Shown here one piece after another: positions 1 to 12,513 of a stretch of DNA of 64,000 nt. The DNA is from Myrica gale (lineage: Eukaryota; Streptophyta; Magnoliopsida; Fagales; Myricaceae). A model generated the notes under the pieces. It was not told the DNA's origin. It ran no database searches and saw nothing but the letters and a program-made list of their open reading frames with translations. Position 1 is the stretch's first letter. Every line of letters begins with the position of its first letter. The DNA lies in assembly GCA_963930655.1 (NCBI GenBank), contig OZ005613.1:8068501-8132500 (forward strand), written 5' to 3'. The position numbers were made by a program, and so were the translations under genes.

Positions 1-429
1 ATACTGAATCGCTAATGTTCGCTTTCATGGAGAGTATTTGCCCGACAAGATGGCATGTCGACAACCAAACGAGCATGGCTAGCTACCTGGTTGATTGACA
101 ACAACTTTTTTTGAAATCTGGAGAAGAAAACCAAATTGTCACGGCTGGGTTGATACAGAATAGTGTCTGCTTTGCACATTTGTGAAGTTCTTGGCGTATT
201 GATATTCGTAGTCTTAAAAATTCTTAGTTAAATGAAAAGATATGTTGAAGAAATTAATCAAAATATATCACTAAAGATAGAGTCGTAAGTCTGAAATTCA
301 TAGCATGTCCTCAACCCAACAATCCAGTAGTAAAATGGCCATGATTTCCTCTAAGAAACACTAATATATAGAGTTTTCTGAAATTTACTCAACATTGACA
401 TTGATTAATAACCTGGATCATGAATATTT
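1..429. other. Unassigned AT-rich DNA, no gene seen
   Basis: No convincing ORF, RNA gene or repeat boundary is visible. The segment ends where a minus-strand Sirevirus-type LTR begins, so it is the flank of that insertion. Confidence 0.5.
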
Positions 430-1430
430 TGTAAGTCTTAGGATTAAGGCAACCCAAGAGAAGGATTAATTGAGTTTTCAAAACTTTTCGCTTTTAACTC
501 CTAAATTCGTGTTTGCAAAGTAAATGATAATTTAACACAAGTATATACATGCAACAAGTATAAATAAATGCTTAAATATAAAGAGAAGGGTTTAGAGAAA
601 CAAACACATGATTTTTAGGTGGTTCGAAAAACTCGCTTACATCCACCCCTCAAGCTCCTTCACCGAGCCTTGAGGTTTTCCACTATCTTCAAATAGCATA
701 CACTCTAGCTTACGGATACTAGAGAACTGTACAAGTGTTTTCTTGGGCTCAACACTCAAACCACCCAAGTGAATTTTCAAGATCACCACTCACAACCTAA
801 CCAAGCTTTGAGATATACCCTCTCTAAGCTTATTCTTTAGTGAAAAATCTCACTAAAGGAAGCACCTCTCTTGATAAGATAAATTGAAGATGAAAAAACA
901 ATCTTGATAGAGTAGATATGAAAATGGAAGACTGTATCTCTTGATTCACATAAAGACAAGGATATGAAAATGTGTTTTGAAATATTTCTCAAGTGATCTA
1001 AATGATATGTCATTGTTGTGTATTAATTTTAGATGTTATGAAAGTGTATATATAAGCCACAAATGAAAACTAGCCGTTGGGAGTCGTCTATTAAAACGAG
1101 ACGGTCGACCGCTACAACCGGTTGATTACTTCAAGTTACTGTTACCCAACGATCACATTTTTAGAAGCTCAACAGATATATTTACAAAATAAACCGATCG
1201 ACCGCTATACCCAGCGGTCGAAGACCAGTCGACCGCTTCATCAGCCGATCGACCTCTTCAACTTAAGCACATAGTCCGGTTCTTTTAAAACCATGTTTTT
1301 GACCACTTTTAAAGACTTACTTCTCATAAGTATATGAAAGGTTTGAGAGTTTGATTGGGGTGTTCGAAACTTTTAAAAACTTTTTAATCTTTCAAACAAA
1401 AGGTAAAACGGTTTATACAAGTTTTGAAAG
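430..1430 (-). mobile_element. Truncated Sirevirus-type LTR
   Basis: The plus strand opens with TGTAAGTCTTAGGATTAAGG, the complement of the 3' end of the LTR family found complete at 5765-7022, 25949-27195 and 53009-54186. Shared landmarks are the 'GGTGGTTCG' box, the 'CACTAAAGGAA' stretch and a cluster of GTCGACC-type palindromes at about 1100-1260. It stops abruptly at 'GTTTTGAAAG', where a Gypsy-type LTR starts. The last ~230 bp of the LTR, present in the other copies, is absent from the window. Confidence 0.8.
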
Positions 1431-4050
1431 TGTAATATCCCTAACATTTTGAGCTACTTTTAAGACTCTCGTATTAATGCTTTCATTTTCATTTTTTAGT
1501 AATTGTGTTCTTTTCCTTTGTATTTGCTTTATTTGCTTAATTTGTGCCTTGTTTAATATTTATCATATGATTCATTTGACTCGATTTTATTTCCTCTAAT
1601 ATTTTAAGTAATTATGCTCGTTGGTATTTGTTTAATTGATTTAGTTTCTAAATTTGTGAATTTAGTATTTTGATCTACCTTTTTAATTTAAGTTGCGCAT
1701 GTGCTTTCTTTCCTTAATTCTTAAATCCTTGCATTATTTCATTTAATTTCATGTGCTTTAAAATTTCTTACTTGACTTGAGTTTTGTTCCCTTAAATTTT
1801 TAGAATAAGTTGGATAATGTTTATTTAATTTTATTTAATTTAAAATTGGGCTGACTAGACTCTCGGGAGGGCCGAGAACAGACTCCTGAGAGGACCGAGT
1901 GCTAGACTCCGGGGAGGACCGAGTGCTAGACTCCAGGGATGACCAAGACCTGGATCATGTGATGATCTAGACCTGAATTCCCAGGATAACCTGGGCACAG
2001 GCTCAGACGCCTGTATGCCTGGTCTAACCAGGGCACAGGCTAGGGGGCCTGTATGCCCAGCTTACCACAGGCGCGTGCCTGTATGCTAGAGGACAAAGTT
2101 TGGAAAGCTCGAGGGCCTATATACCCGGGGACAAGTCTGGAAAGCACCGTATACCTGACTAATCCCTTAGCGCAAGCCTGCATGCCCGGGATGTCAGGAG
2201 ACATGCTTGGTCACTCGGCAAGCTCTCCCAAACCCTTGAATTTTGTCTCATTCCCTTGTCCTATTCTCTTGTCTCATTTCCTTGTCCATTTAGTATGCAC
2301 AGTGCAGTGAAATTCGAGGCCAATCGACATGCATTGAGTGAGATTTTGTAGGACTATTTTGCGGCTAATGATTACCAAGAAAGGGGGGGAAGTGTGACAT
2401 ATGGCTTGTCCTGCCCCTTGCCGCCCAAGTTGGCCATCCAATGAGCTTTCTTCTTGCAGCTACTTTGGACCAAATGATGGCTTGATTGGTTTCTTGAAAA
2501 ACCAACGAAGTCGTGCATCATATAAACCTTTTGGTGTGTGCGCTTACCAATCAAGTGAGGAGATAGAGACTTGAGGGAGAGACAAGCACCTGACCGAAAT
2601 AGAAACGAGAGGAAGAGAGGAGCTGCCAGGATAGAAGCGAAGGAAAAAGGAAGAAAAAGAGGGAAAGAAGTGAGGTGGTCGGGCTGCACTTTGTCCCCTC
2701 TTGCTTTTGCTTTTGGTTTTCAGCTTTTTGTTTCTTTCTTCTAACTCTTGTTTTGCTTTTAGGTCTTTTATCCTTTGGAAATCCATTATCTCCGAAGCAA
2801 CAGAGGTAAGGGTGTAGAAACTTATTTAAAAGGGTGTTTGGGGGTGTTTGGTAAGGGTGATGTAGTTGCATATTCAAAATGGATTTTATGAAGTTGGTTG
2901 TGAATGGTGATGGGTAAATGGTAACGGTTTGGATTAGATTTTAGGGTTAGGAGTATTCTTATGGAAAATTTTCTTCCATGTGGTTGGATGATGTAGAAAT
3001 GGGGAAAAAAAGGCTTCACTTGGCTGAATGGATGTTCTTTACCTTTTTTTAGTAAATCGTGTTTGCCTTGATGTTTAAGTGTTGTAGAATATTTTGCATG
3101 TTGGAAATGATAGCATAAAAAGGGGGATAAAGACCTAGTAGGTCATGGGTTGCACCAGGGGAGACAAGAAACTTATATGTGAGCTTGGTTAGCTTTTCTC
3201 TTCTCTAGAATGTTGTTTTTCTTTAAAGATCTTGTAAGGGTTTTTGCATTGCACAAATAAAAAAGGTTGTGAAAATACTTGTCAAGTGATGGAAAGGTAG
3301 GAAAAAGAGGGTCACGACAGTCTTCATTGATGAACACTTCTTGGTTTTTTTTTTGTGGCTGATAATGACAATGACCTAGTATCTAATCTACGAGCATGTA
3401 TTTATGTTAGATTGGTATTTGATAAATCGGGAAGAAGGAAAAGTAATGTTTATTTGTGCAATGCAAGTACTAATGATTTATATTTAAGTAATGTTTTGAA
3501 ATTAATCAAATCATATTAGTATAGGATTAAGACTTAAATCAAAAACAAGTTATTACACATGCATGCAAGAATTCGTAAGTCATAGGGTACCTGATTGCAC
3601 TAGGAGATTTTTCTAGTAGAAACAGTTTGAATTTATACACCAAAATTGCCAGAAATGAAGTTTAGTATCTATAGGTCTTGTCCTAAAAATTTCAGTTCAT
3701 TTGAATAAGTGAAAAGACCAAAATGCCCTTGAGAGAACCTGGGGCAGTTTCGGCATTTTAGAAAATTGGAGGTAAAAACATCCAAGTCCAAAATCTGGAT
3801 CTATGACTAATATGGACTTAAATTAAGAAACTTAAGGTAAAAATTAGAACCCTGAACTAATCCACATGACGCCCAAAACACAAGGCCTTATGTGAAAATA
3901 AAACCGGCAGATTAGGTTTAATGTGATAATAATCATTTAATAAAAAAGGGTAACTACACATAGATAAATTAGTAATATTGAAATCTATAAAATGTCATGT
4001 AAATGTGTGCTTAATAACATGTGACTAAAAAAATTAACAATATAAAGTAG
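1431..4050 (+). mobile_element. Partial Gypsy-type LTR (copy A)
   Basis: It starts TGTAATATCCC, like the LTR at 31332 (TGTAATACCCC). The two copies share several blocks: 'GCTAATGATTACC' at about 2366, a TATA-like site at about 2519, a purine-rich leader, a splice-donor-like GAG|GTAAG near 2806, a 'GGGTTGCACCA' box near 3148, and the 'GGGGCAGTTTCGGCATTTTAG' region near 3741. Similarity to the longer copy fades near 4050, where CACTA sequence follows, so about 1 kb of the 3' part is missing. Assignment to Gypsy (Tekay-like chromovirus) rests on the TGTAAYRCCC start, LTR length and GGGGCRTGACA-type ends of relatives. No protein domain is present. Confidence 0.65.
1853..1945 (+). repeat. GC-rich tandem repeat, about 24-bp unit, four copies
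   Basis: Degenerate units around 'GACTCCGGGGAGGACCGAG' recur four times inside LTR copy A. The segment is conspicuously GC-rich against its AT-rich surroundings and continues into less regular GC-rich sequence to about 2240. Confidence 0.75.
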
Positions 4051-4781
4051 TGAATTTCGGACATGCGAGTTCAAGCTTTTAAGATGAATTAGTTTAGAAC
4101 ATAATTTATGGAATCGTTAATACTTTTCCTTTTAAATGTTCCATGTCATTTGCAATTTTATTTTTTTATCCATTGATCAGTAATACTTCTTCTCGAATAT
4201 GTATGCGTTCTATTTCCTAGTGTTCAAACGGTAACATGACCTTTCAGACCCTACGAATAAGTATGTGGCCCTATCAGTCACTGTTTGAACGTTGCTATTC
4301 GGACATGTTCGAGCTATTTAATTTGTAAACATACCATGCATAATACCCTTAGACCAATTTGAAGCTTATGCAGCGTCTGTCAGTTTTAAGGATGTTGCAA
4401 AATCCTCAAATTGTTCAATGTGTGGACAATTTGAGATTGTACATTCTAATTTGTTGTCCAATGTCTCGAGTGATCACTATTGTCTATGGCACGTTCGCGC
4501 AGTTTTCCAACTTCGTTCTTCGATGTATTATTAGAGTTGGGCTCTCGCAACTTTAGATCTAATTCATTGGTGTGTCCCTAACACTAATGGTTGGACTTGA
4601 AAGAATAAGGGGAGATGCTGCCGAATTTTTCGTTGACACATATGATTGTTCGGGGCCCGGCGCTGTAAATTGGAGTTTACAATCCTGAATGAGATATGGA
4701 CTACCTACTATAAGATTGGAGTATAAGGTGTTAGAGAGACATATGATCGTTGTTCGCAATCTTGTATTAGTAGGCTTGTAA

Positions 4782-5568
4782 TGAATAAAAGTTGGATAAC
4801 GAGAGAGATAGATGGTGTGCTCGTTATGCACGTGGGGTTAGCCAATTTATGGCCATGACAAGACCAAGCATAAATATTTGTGGTCAGATGCCATTGTAAA
4901 AAATGCAAACATGCAGTGTTTGAGACTGAATATTTAAAGGAGGACCACTTATTCATAAATAGTTTTGATCCGAACAGTAATGGAAGTAGATAATTTTAAA
5001 GATGGTGGTGATGTGATGCATGCTATGTTAGATGATTGATGGGCTAGATAATAATGATGTGGAGATGTGTTACGGAGATATACTCGAGGGTGGCCAGAGT
5101 AGTAGGGAAGACAATAACAGACACTTTACAAAGTTATGGGATGATACTAAGAAAGTGCTCTATGTGGAGAGTTTAAAGTATTCAACGAGGCATTGCCATT
5201 ATTTAAGGATGCCCTTTCTAATGGAGAGATGATACCTACGTCGATTTTTTTTTTAAAAAGGGTTAGGTTTTACTTACAACAAGATTTATGCGTGTCGAAA
5301 TGATTGTATTTTAGTACTGAAGGAAAATACAGTTAAGCAGGCGTTTGCAGGACAAGAAAGTTCCATAGAAGGTACTTGTGTCACTGTCCCCTTAAACAGA
5401 GGTTGCAAAGACTATTTATTGTAAAGGAAATAACACAAAATATGAGATATCATAATGATAAATAGTTAGATTGGGGCTCTGTTGAGGCATCCAAAAAACG
5501 CATTGGTCTAGAAAAATTATGATACACGACATTAATCATTTGCAAGTGATCGTCGAAAAATATACTTG
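4782..5568 (+). pseudogene. CACTA TNP2 transposase pseudogene, 5' part
   Basis: The start reads MNKSWI, then a cysteine-rich stretch (CHCKKCKHAVFE, DHLFINSF) typical of the transposase-associated N-terminal domain of plant TNP2 proteins. Downstream are 'FTKLWDDTKKVLY', a 'GLGFTYNKIYACRNDC'-like stretch with frame changes, and 'PLKQRLQRLF', all landmarks of TNP2. The last codons before the interruption read FASDRRKIYL, matching the FA-(D)-RNVRLGL segment of the family. Several stops and frameshifts and at least one internal deletion make it non-functional. It continues after the inserted CACTA at 14943. Confidence 0.85.
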
Positions 5569-5764
5569 CACTACAAGAAATTATGTTTTAGGTGACAAAA
5601 TTTTGGGTGTCAAACCAAATTTTGTTACCTAAAGTGAACTTTCCATGAAAAAATATTAATTTCGTCACCCAAAATTATCTAGTAATGCCAAAACCGTCCG
5701 CACCGGTCACAAACACGTTCGGACGTATTTCTGGTGTGACGACATACACGCGTTGCGAATTTGT

Positions 5765-7022
5765 TGTGAGTCATAGATTTCAGGTTTAACGCAACCCAAG
5801 AGGGAGGGTGAATTGGTTTTCTAAAACTTTTCGATATTAACCCACAAAGTTATGTTTGCAAGTAAAGCCTATTTTAGCACAAGTATATAATATGCAATAA
5901 CTGTAAATAAGTGTTAAAGTAAGGAGAAGGGTAAGAGAAGCAAACACAGTATTTTTAGGTGGTTCGGCAAACCCGCCTACATCCACCCTTCAAGCTCCTT
6001 CACCGAGCCTTGAGGTTTTCCACTATTCTCCAATAGTTTTACACACTAGCTTTCGGATGCTAGTGAACCGTACAAGTGTTTACTCGGGAACAACACTCAA
6101 ACCCTCCCAAGTGGTTTTTCTGGCTCACCACTCACAACCTCACCAAGTTTGAGATATACACTCTCAAAAGCTTATTCTTTAGTGAACAACATCACTAAAG
6201 GAAACACATCTCTTGATAGGTAGATTGAGGAACAAGACTCTCTCAAGTAGTAGATATAAAAATGGAAAACTCTATCTCTTTATTCACACAAAGACAAGGA
6301 TGTGAAAGTGTAATTTGTGTGAATGATATGAGAAATATGTAATAGGAAGGTTTAGAATGATATGTGGTTGTTGGTTATTTATTTTAGACGAAATGAAGGT
6401 GTATTTATCGGCCACATATGAAAACTAGCCGTTTATAGCTGTTGGGAGTTTTCTGCTAAAACGAGCCGGTCGACCATTTCAAGTTACCGTTACCCCAACA
6501 ATCATATTGTCAGAAGCTCAACGACTCTATTTTAAAACCAACCAGTCGACCACTACATGAGGCGGTCGAAGTACTGGTCAACTGCTTGAACAGCCGGTCG
6601 ACCTCCTCAACTTAAGCATGATCCGGTTATTTTAAAAACAAGGTTTTTGACCACTTTTAAACACCCAATTTTAAAGACTTACTTCCCATAAGTCTATGAA
6701 GGATTTGAGAGTTTGTTTGGGGTGTTTTGAAACCTTTAAAAATATTTTAATCTTTCAAACCAAAGGTAAAACGGTTTATGCATGTTTTGAAAGATATGCA
6801 AGTGCGTGATTCAAATCCTTGTCAAAAGTAAAATAAAGAGTTACAAGGATTATACCATAAAGTCTTGAATCTTCACTTTGAGCTCCTTGCATCTTCTTGT
6901 TCTTCTTTTTTCAAGTCTTTGGCTCTTTTATCAAGTCGTCTTTGTCTTTGAAGATGTCCACTTTATAAACTTGATCCATTTATTGAAATCATCAAAATCT
7001 CGATTGTGCACAAAAGTCAACA
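5765..7022 (-). mobile_element. Solo LTR, Sirevirus type, TSD TTTGT
   Basis: On the minus strand it begins TGTTGACTTTTGTGCAC and ends GACTCACA. Exact 5-bp duplications TTTGT flank it (5760-5764 and 7023-7027). No primer-binding site, coding domain or second LTR is present, so this 1258-bp unit is a solo LTR. A cluster of GGTCGACC-like palindromes lies at about 6465-6605. It sits in the left subterminal region of the CACTA element. Confidence 0.93.
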
Positions 7023-7027
7023 TTTGT

Positions 7028-7935
7028 GACGATAAAAATCGTCACAAAAACAAAATAACGTCCAGACTCTCAAGAAACTCGTTTGGACGCGATGCAGGGT
7101 GAAAAATTCCCCATCATCGTAATAGAGAGACAAATAGAATCGTCAAAATTTTTACAATTCCGTCCGGAATCCTTTTATATACAATCCGAACGTACATTAC
7201 CTAACGAATAATAATCGTCAGGCTAGAATGACAAATTAAAAATCGTCATGAACACTCTATTCAGTCCGGACGTTGTCAACCACGTTCCAATGGTAAAAAT
7301 ACCCCAGTCCGGATGGTAAAAAAAAAGGTCTGCACAATTATAAATGCTTATTCCGTGAATCGTGTGGTTACACGTTGCAAAACTTCAGACACGTGACATC
7401 GATACAGTCCGGAGAAAAAAATAGCGTCCGGACCGTATAAGTTCTAGAACCTTTTCGAATCGGGCATATTTAATGACGTTAAATTTGATAGGGCCACATG
7501 TTAGTATAACCGCCGAGACGCGTCCGAACGCTAATATAACACGTTCGGATGGTTACTGGCCACATTAAACTGCCAGACTTTGTCAAAATCACAAACTCGC
7601 TCACTTCTCTCAAACTTTTCTCTCAAACGTTTTCACTGTCCATTCGAGATCTCTCAAAGAACATCAGGTAAAAAATTCTTCGTAAATTTCATGTATTTCA
7701 ATTAAATATCATCGCTTGTATAGTTTGTGTTTATGAAATTAGGCTGTTTATCTGGTGTTCATCAAACCACGTTCGGACATCTTTTTACGAGGTCCTGACG
7801 GGTTATCAACCGTTAGGAAGGTTATTGTAAGTTCGGACGGTTTTTATTAGGTTTGGATGTCCTAAAATTTAAACGACGCAGTTTGACTTTCGTGCGAATG
7901 ATTTATACTCATGTTCGGACGGTTTTTGCTAGGTT
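7028..7935 (+). repeat. CACTA left subterminal motif array
   Basis: Many copies of CGTCCGGA, GTTCGGACG, TCCGGACG and 'AAAATCGTCA' occur on both strands up to the coiled-coil ORF. In En/Spm such subterminal arrays bind the TNPA protein. That role is inferred here from position and repetition. Confidence 0.7.
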
Positions 7936-7938
7936 GAC

Positions 7939-8319
7939 CATGGAACGCTTTGGAGAAGTATCACCATTGTCGGGGGACAAACAAAGCGACCAGCTTGGGT
8001 TGATGCCTATTTAGCATCACATTCATTGTGCATGCCGACACATTCTTTGTTCATGGAGCTCCAATGCCGGTTGACCGGTCTGGAGACCAAACTTGCTTTA
8101 ACGGATAGGGCTATAACGAAAGAGTTGAATATTATGCAGAAGGAACTAATAAGGATGAGAGAACAATTGTCTTAGTTATCTCAGTCTGTCCATACCGTTT
8201 CGGTACAGCTGTAGGCACTTGTCTGACGGGTGGAAAATATGGAGGAGCATTTGGCGCATGTTCGTGATGCCATTAGACAAGATTTGGACGAGCCAATCGC
8301 AGCTCGTGATTTGAACTAG
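7939..8319 (+). pseudogene. CACTA coiled-coil accessory ORF, broken
   Basis: An ATG at 7939 opens a frame that soon shifts. The frame from 8031 reads a heptad-like, Leu/Glu/Arg-rich protein (CRLTGLETKLALTDRA, then ELIRMREQLS) and ends VENMEEHLAHVRDAIRQDLD. In-frame TAG and TGA codons interrupt it. A homologue lies on the minus strand at 42713-43165, ending RVDNIEERSAHMRDAIKQDL, so this was once a real protein. Just upstream the residues RPAWVDAYL match QPTWEHA there and QPTWADNLVAYM at about 41000. I recognise no named family. A structural coiled-coil role is inferred. Confidence 0.7.
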
Positions 8320-8399
8320 TCTTCTGTTTATGCTTTAAACTTAGTTATTTATATCTCGTTTGAAGGACCGTTTCCAGCTTGTACTAGACATTATGATTG

Positions 8400-9850
8400 T
8401 GTTTTTCATTCGGTATTTGGATTATTTTTTATTTTTTATATTATATATTAATTATGTTTTTTAACTAGATTAAATTTATTAAAATTTAAACGGATAATTA
8501 GTAAAATTAAATAAGTGATTACACTAACGGAACAGTTAGTGTAATTAGATTGTAACAGTTGGAGTAATTAGCTTGCAATTACAATTAATTGATAATTGGT
8601 TATAATTGATATTTAATATAAAAATATGACTAACTATATATATTTTTTATGTATTTAAAATAAAGAAAGAAAGTTAAATATTTTTTGCGAAATTATATTG
8701 AATTGAATGAAATAAATTGAATTATTTATGTAAATTAACTCATTTAAATAAATTAGGTTTTTTGAAGAAAAGTAAATGGAGTGAATTTAAACTGTGAAAT
8801 AAATATGCTACCCGTTCGAACTCTGTACATGAGCGTCCGAACACCAGTATCGCAACTGAGAGTAAATAAGGTACTCGTTGGAACGGTTTTGGAGCCCGTC
8901 CGGACGTTCACGTACCGTCGCATGTCGTACACGCGTTTTCGTTATTTGAAAGTTGAAAACGGATGTACCCGTCCGAACGTGTTGAAGAAGTTCGGACTGG
9001 ATTCGCCGTTTATTCAACCAAACGTGCGCTTCCACGTTGCGTCAATTCATTGCAACATCTGGCCAGGACGTTCGCACGCCTTGATAAACCGACGAATCTA
9101 GAAGGGGGTCCGGACGTTAGCGACGTATTTTTAAAAGACGAACAATTCGTCATTTTCACGAACACCGAACGTTTTCACTCCAAAATCTCGACGTAATATC
9201 ACTCTCTTGTGTATCTAATCACATCCAAGTATGTTTTGCTAATTTTTAACAAGATTTTAATGGTAAAAATTTCTTTTATTTTTTTATATTATTTTATTTT
9301 ATTTTTAATTATAGAATTTCAATTCTATTTTTTGTATAGTACATTGTGTTTTTGATTGATTTTTACGTAGAAATTGATTGTGTTAAGTGTTAAGTTTGTT
9401 TTAAAGGTATTAGTTTTTGTTTTAGTGGAATTTTCGGGCTAGTGAGGAGCATGGAGGACGCTGCCATGGCTGAGTTAACTCGGTCGTCGTCGACACAGTG
9501 TTCAGACTCATTATTTAGTCGTCCGAAGATTTTATTTGGGCATTCGGACGAATGGTGTAGTCGTCCGGACATTGTATTTAAGTGTTCGGACTCTTGTCGT
9601 AGTCTTTCATGTCCGGACGCTCTTTCAATGCATTACAAAAGATTTAATGTTAAATTTAAATTGTTTTTTATCGTCTTAGGGTTGGGACGGGTATCCAAAT
9701 CAGTTCGGAAGCCGTTTGGACTTTGAAAACGGTTACGTTTACGTTTTGATAATGTCCGGATGCTTATAGAATACATTTGGACAAAAATATTAGTGTTTGG
9801 ATGGTGTCGTTTTCGTTCGGACGTGTTTCTAACCGTGCAAACGCTTTTTT
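8400..9850 (+). repeat. AT-rich spacer followed by CpG motif array
   Basis: 8400-8780 is very AT-rich with no coding potential. 8800-9830 is packed with GTTCGGACG/CGTCCGAAC variants on both strands. ORFs crossing it (for example 8781-9101) are made of these motifs and are not genes. Confidence 0.65.
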
Positions 9851-9869
9851 GCGCTTATTCTAAAAAAAA

Positions 9870-10800
9870 GAGAGAGTAAACGTTCACGTACTAGCGGCCT
9901 GGCTGATGAGGAGCAATCTTCCACTCGAGCTTTGACAGTGGAGCGGCATACATCGATCATTATGTTTCGCTTGATTGTTGTCAAGCGGGACATCAAATTG
10001 GCCGACTTCAACGATCTCACATTTGAGGGTCGAACTCTTTCAGAGGTGGTGGAGGTTAGGTTGGTTTCCATTGATACACAGGACTGGCTATGCGTCAAAA
10101 AATATGGTGCAGGTGTTTTATTGCTCTATATTACGGGCGAGGGACCTCGAGGAGCCCAGTATGGAGGTCACTGTTCGTAATGTTCCGATCATATTCTCGC
10201 CCGACTAGCTGGCAAGTTTCTTAGAGTACGAGAGAGATTTGGTAGCGTTCCCAAACTTGCCAATGAGCGAGGAAGGCTGACCTATTAAGGCCAATGTATT
10301 CCAGACCATGCTGGGCGATGATACAATGTGGTACACGGACAACTGCTTTCTTTTTGGCAGATCATGCATCTGATCCTATGCTCCTCCATCGACCTGAAGA
10401 AGGACACCACAAAACTGTCTTATAGTCGGGTTGAGTTCCTGTACTTTGTAGTTGTTCGGGGTCTACCTGTTGATATAGCATCATACATCTACCAGTCCAT
10501 TCGTGCAGAGGCCTTGAAGACTGATGCTACGATCTCATTGTCGCATGGGATTCTTCTGACCCAGTTCCTGCACGCCATGCTGGTACACGAGAGTGGTGAC
10601 GAGCGTGGGCGCTTCTAGTAGGGGCGATCAACAAGACAACACTCTCCAAATCGATGGCCCATACACGTCGAGCACTGCAAACCGTAATGTGCGGAGCTCT
10701 TTCCCCTGACTGAGCGGGTCGTGCTGATAGAGGAGCACCTTCGTCATAACCGTCACGTCCTAAAATTCACGGATGATGATGATGCTAATGATTCGTCGTC
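9870..10800 (+). pseudogene. CACTA accessory gene with Transposase_32-like domain, broken
   Basis: Reading through frameshifts, the protein has VKRDIKLADFNDLTFEGRT, then FPLIHRTGYASKNMVQVFY, VRNVPIIFSPD and VAFPNLP. The best piece (frame of 10328-10618) has SRVEFLYFVVVRGLPVDIA, YIYQSIRAEA and ILLTQFLHAML. This order (FY..., a [VI]xFSPxxL segment, then xELLYALxxGxxVDVxxxI and LPxxxLxTxL) is that of the 'putative plant transposon protein' (Transposase_32-like) domain. Homologous pieces occur at 40740-41419 (minus) and 45500-46399 (minus) in other CACTA remnants. The 3' end is acidic (DDDDAND) and runs into AT-rich DNA. The molecular function of the family is not known to me. Confidence 0.7.
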
Positions 10801-11099
10801 TACATTTATTTACTTTTATTATCACGTTTATTTTTATTATGTTTTGAGGACATTTACTTTTATATTATGTTTTGTGGATATGCATAGATTTTATTTGATG
10901 TTTTTGATGTTTTATGTCATTTTAGTTATGTTATTTGTATTTATTAGAACTTAATACATTATGTTAATTAATATTACGTTTATAATGTCAATACACTCAT
11001 TCAAAAACATATTGATAGTAGAACTTAATCCACTTAAGATTACTTACATTATTAAACTAACTTTGGTTATTTAAAATTTGCTAATAAAGTTAATTAGAA

Positions 11100-12120
11100 A
11101 ATGCAAAAATCAAAATCGTCCAAAAACGTTCGAACCTTAATTTATCGAACGGTGTCGTTATTATATAAAACAAACCATCCGAACATATTTTTATACGGTC
11201 GGGACTCCTGAAATTCAAAATATCATCCGAAAGTGAGTTTACTAACGTGCGGACATGATTGTTTATTATTAAACGCTATCCTCTTAGTATTTCCTAAACA
11301 GTCTCGTGTGATGTACGGTATTGTTCGGACAGTATGTGACTGTTCGAACGTTTATGTTAATGAGCATACGTTGTCGTTTGAGAATTACTAAAACGGTGTG
11401 TTGAACTGTAAGAGGGAGTTCAGACAGTTAAATAGTCGTGCGGACGTATATTATAATTTTGGCAGCATGAATTCCCTCGAAAACTAATACACGTATGCGT
11501 CCGAACTGCCTTTTATATGTCCGAACGGTATTCAAACGTATGAAACTTACAGATTCGCAAACAGTGGAGGAAAAACGGGAAAAAAACAAATGAGAGATTT
11601 GAGCAAGAGGAGAGAAGCAGAGAGCTGATTTTGGACGTTCAATCTCATTGAAGAGGGTGTGAAAAGAGCATATCTTTTGGAATTTAAAGTTGGATTGTAT
11701 TTGAGGTTAGTGGTTTTTAAATTAAATTGGTTTAGGATGAAAACTTCAATATTAATATATGAAAGCATGTGTTTTTCGAAATTTTAGGTTCTAAAATGAT
11801 AGTAATGGAGTTTGGGGTTGGTTATGATGTGTTTATATTGAAGTGTTTGTGATTTGGGTTGATTTTGATAAGGTTGTTGGACTGAAAATTGAGTATGTGC
11901 GTCGAAGAACTGTCTTGTCCGACAATCACAGTCCGGACGTTTGATTTACTGTCCGGCCTCTATTTGTTGGTTTGGACGCTTTGAAAAAGGCGTCCGAACG
12001 TCTACATGTATGGTTCGGACCTTTATGTTTCGTCTAAACGGTGTTTGTTGTTGTGCCATGCATTCATTTAGTAGCCTTAGACCCCGTTTAAGAATTACAC
12101 GAAGTTCGGATAACAAATGG
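11100..12120 (+). repeat. Internal CpG motif array of the CACTA element
   Basis: About twenty variants of GTTCGGACG/CGTCCGAAC occur on both strands between the accessory gene and the TNP2 leader. No coding region is supported. Confidence 0.6.
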
Positions 12121-12513
12121 GATGTAATTCTTGAATTGGCCACGTTATGGACAATTTGAGTTTACAATATGCGTAATGTGCATAATTGTATCTGCTATTG
12201 TGACAGATGTATTTAGAAATTTCGATGCAAATCTCCTTTTGTTCTTCGAATACACATTCAACATTGAGCTTACACATTTGCCTTATATGGTGGGTGTTTA
12301 GGCACAATGTTGTAGGCGTGTGTATTTGGGGACTGAGGGGAAATGCTGTCAAAATTTCTAAAGCATCGATCACAATGGTCGGGTCAATTAGTGCAGTACG
12401 TGATATTGTAAACTTGAATGAGATAGGTCCTTTCACCTGAAGAAATTAGAGTTGAGTATGAATACCATCATTGTTTGCATTATTGTTTGTATTTTCGTTT
12501 TTGAAGGAACAAT

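Noticed and set aside
8781-9196. Three overlapping ORFs of 75-106 residues
   Set aside because: They are made of repeated GTTCGGACG-type subterminal motifs and occur on both strands.
10721-10954. Hydrophobic FYFYY-rich ORF, possible membrane peptide
   Set aside because: It runs from the acidic end of the accessory pseudogene into AT-rich non-coding DNA; the hydrophobicity follows from T-rich composition.
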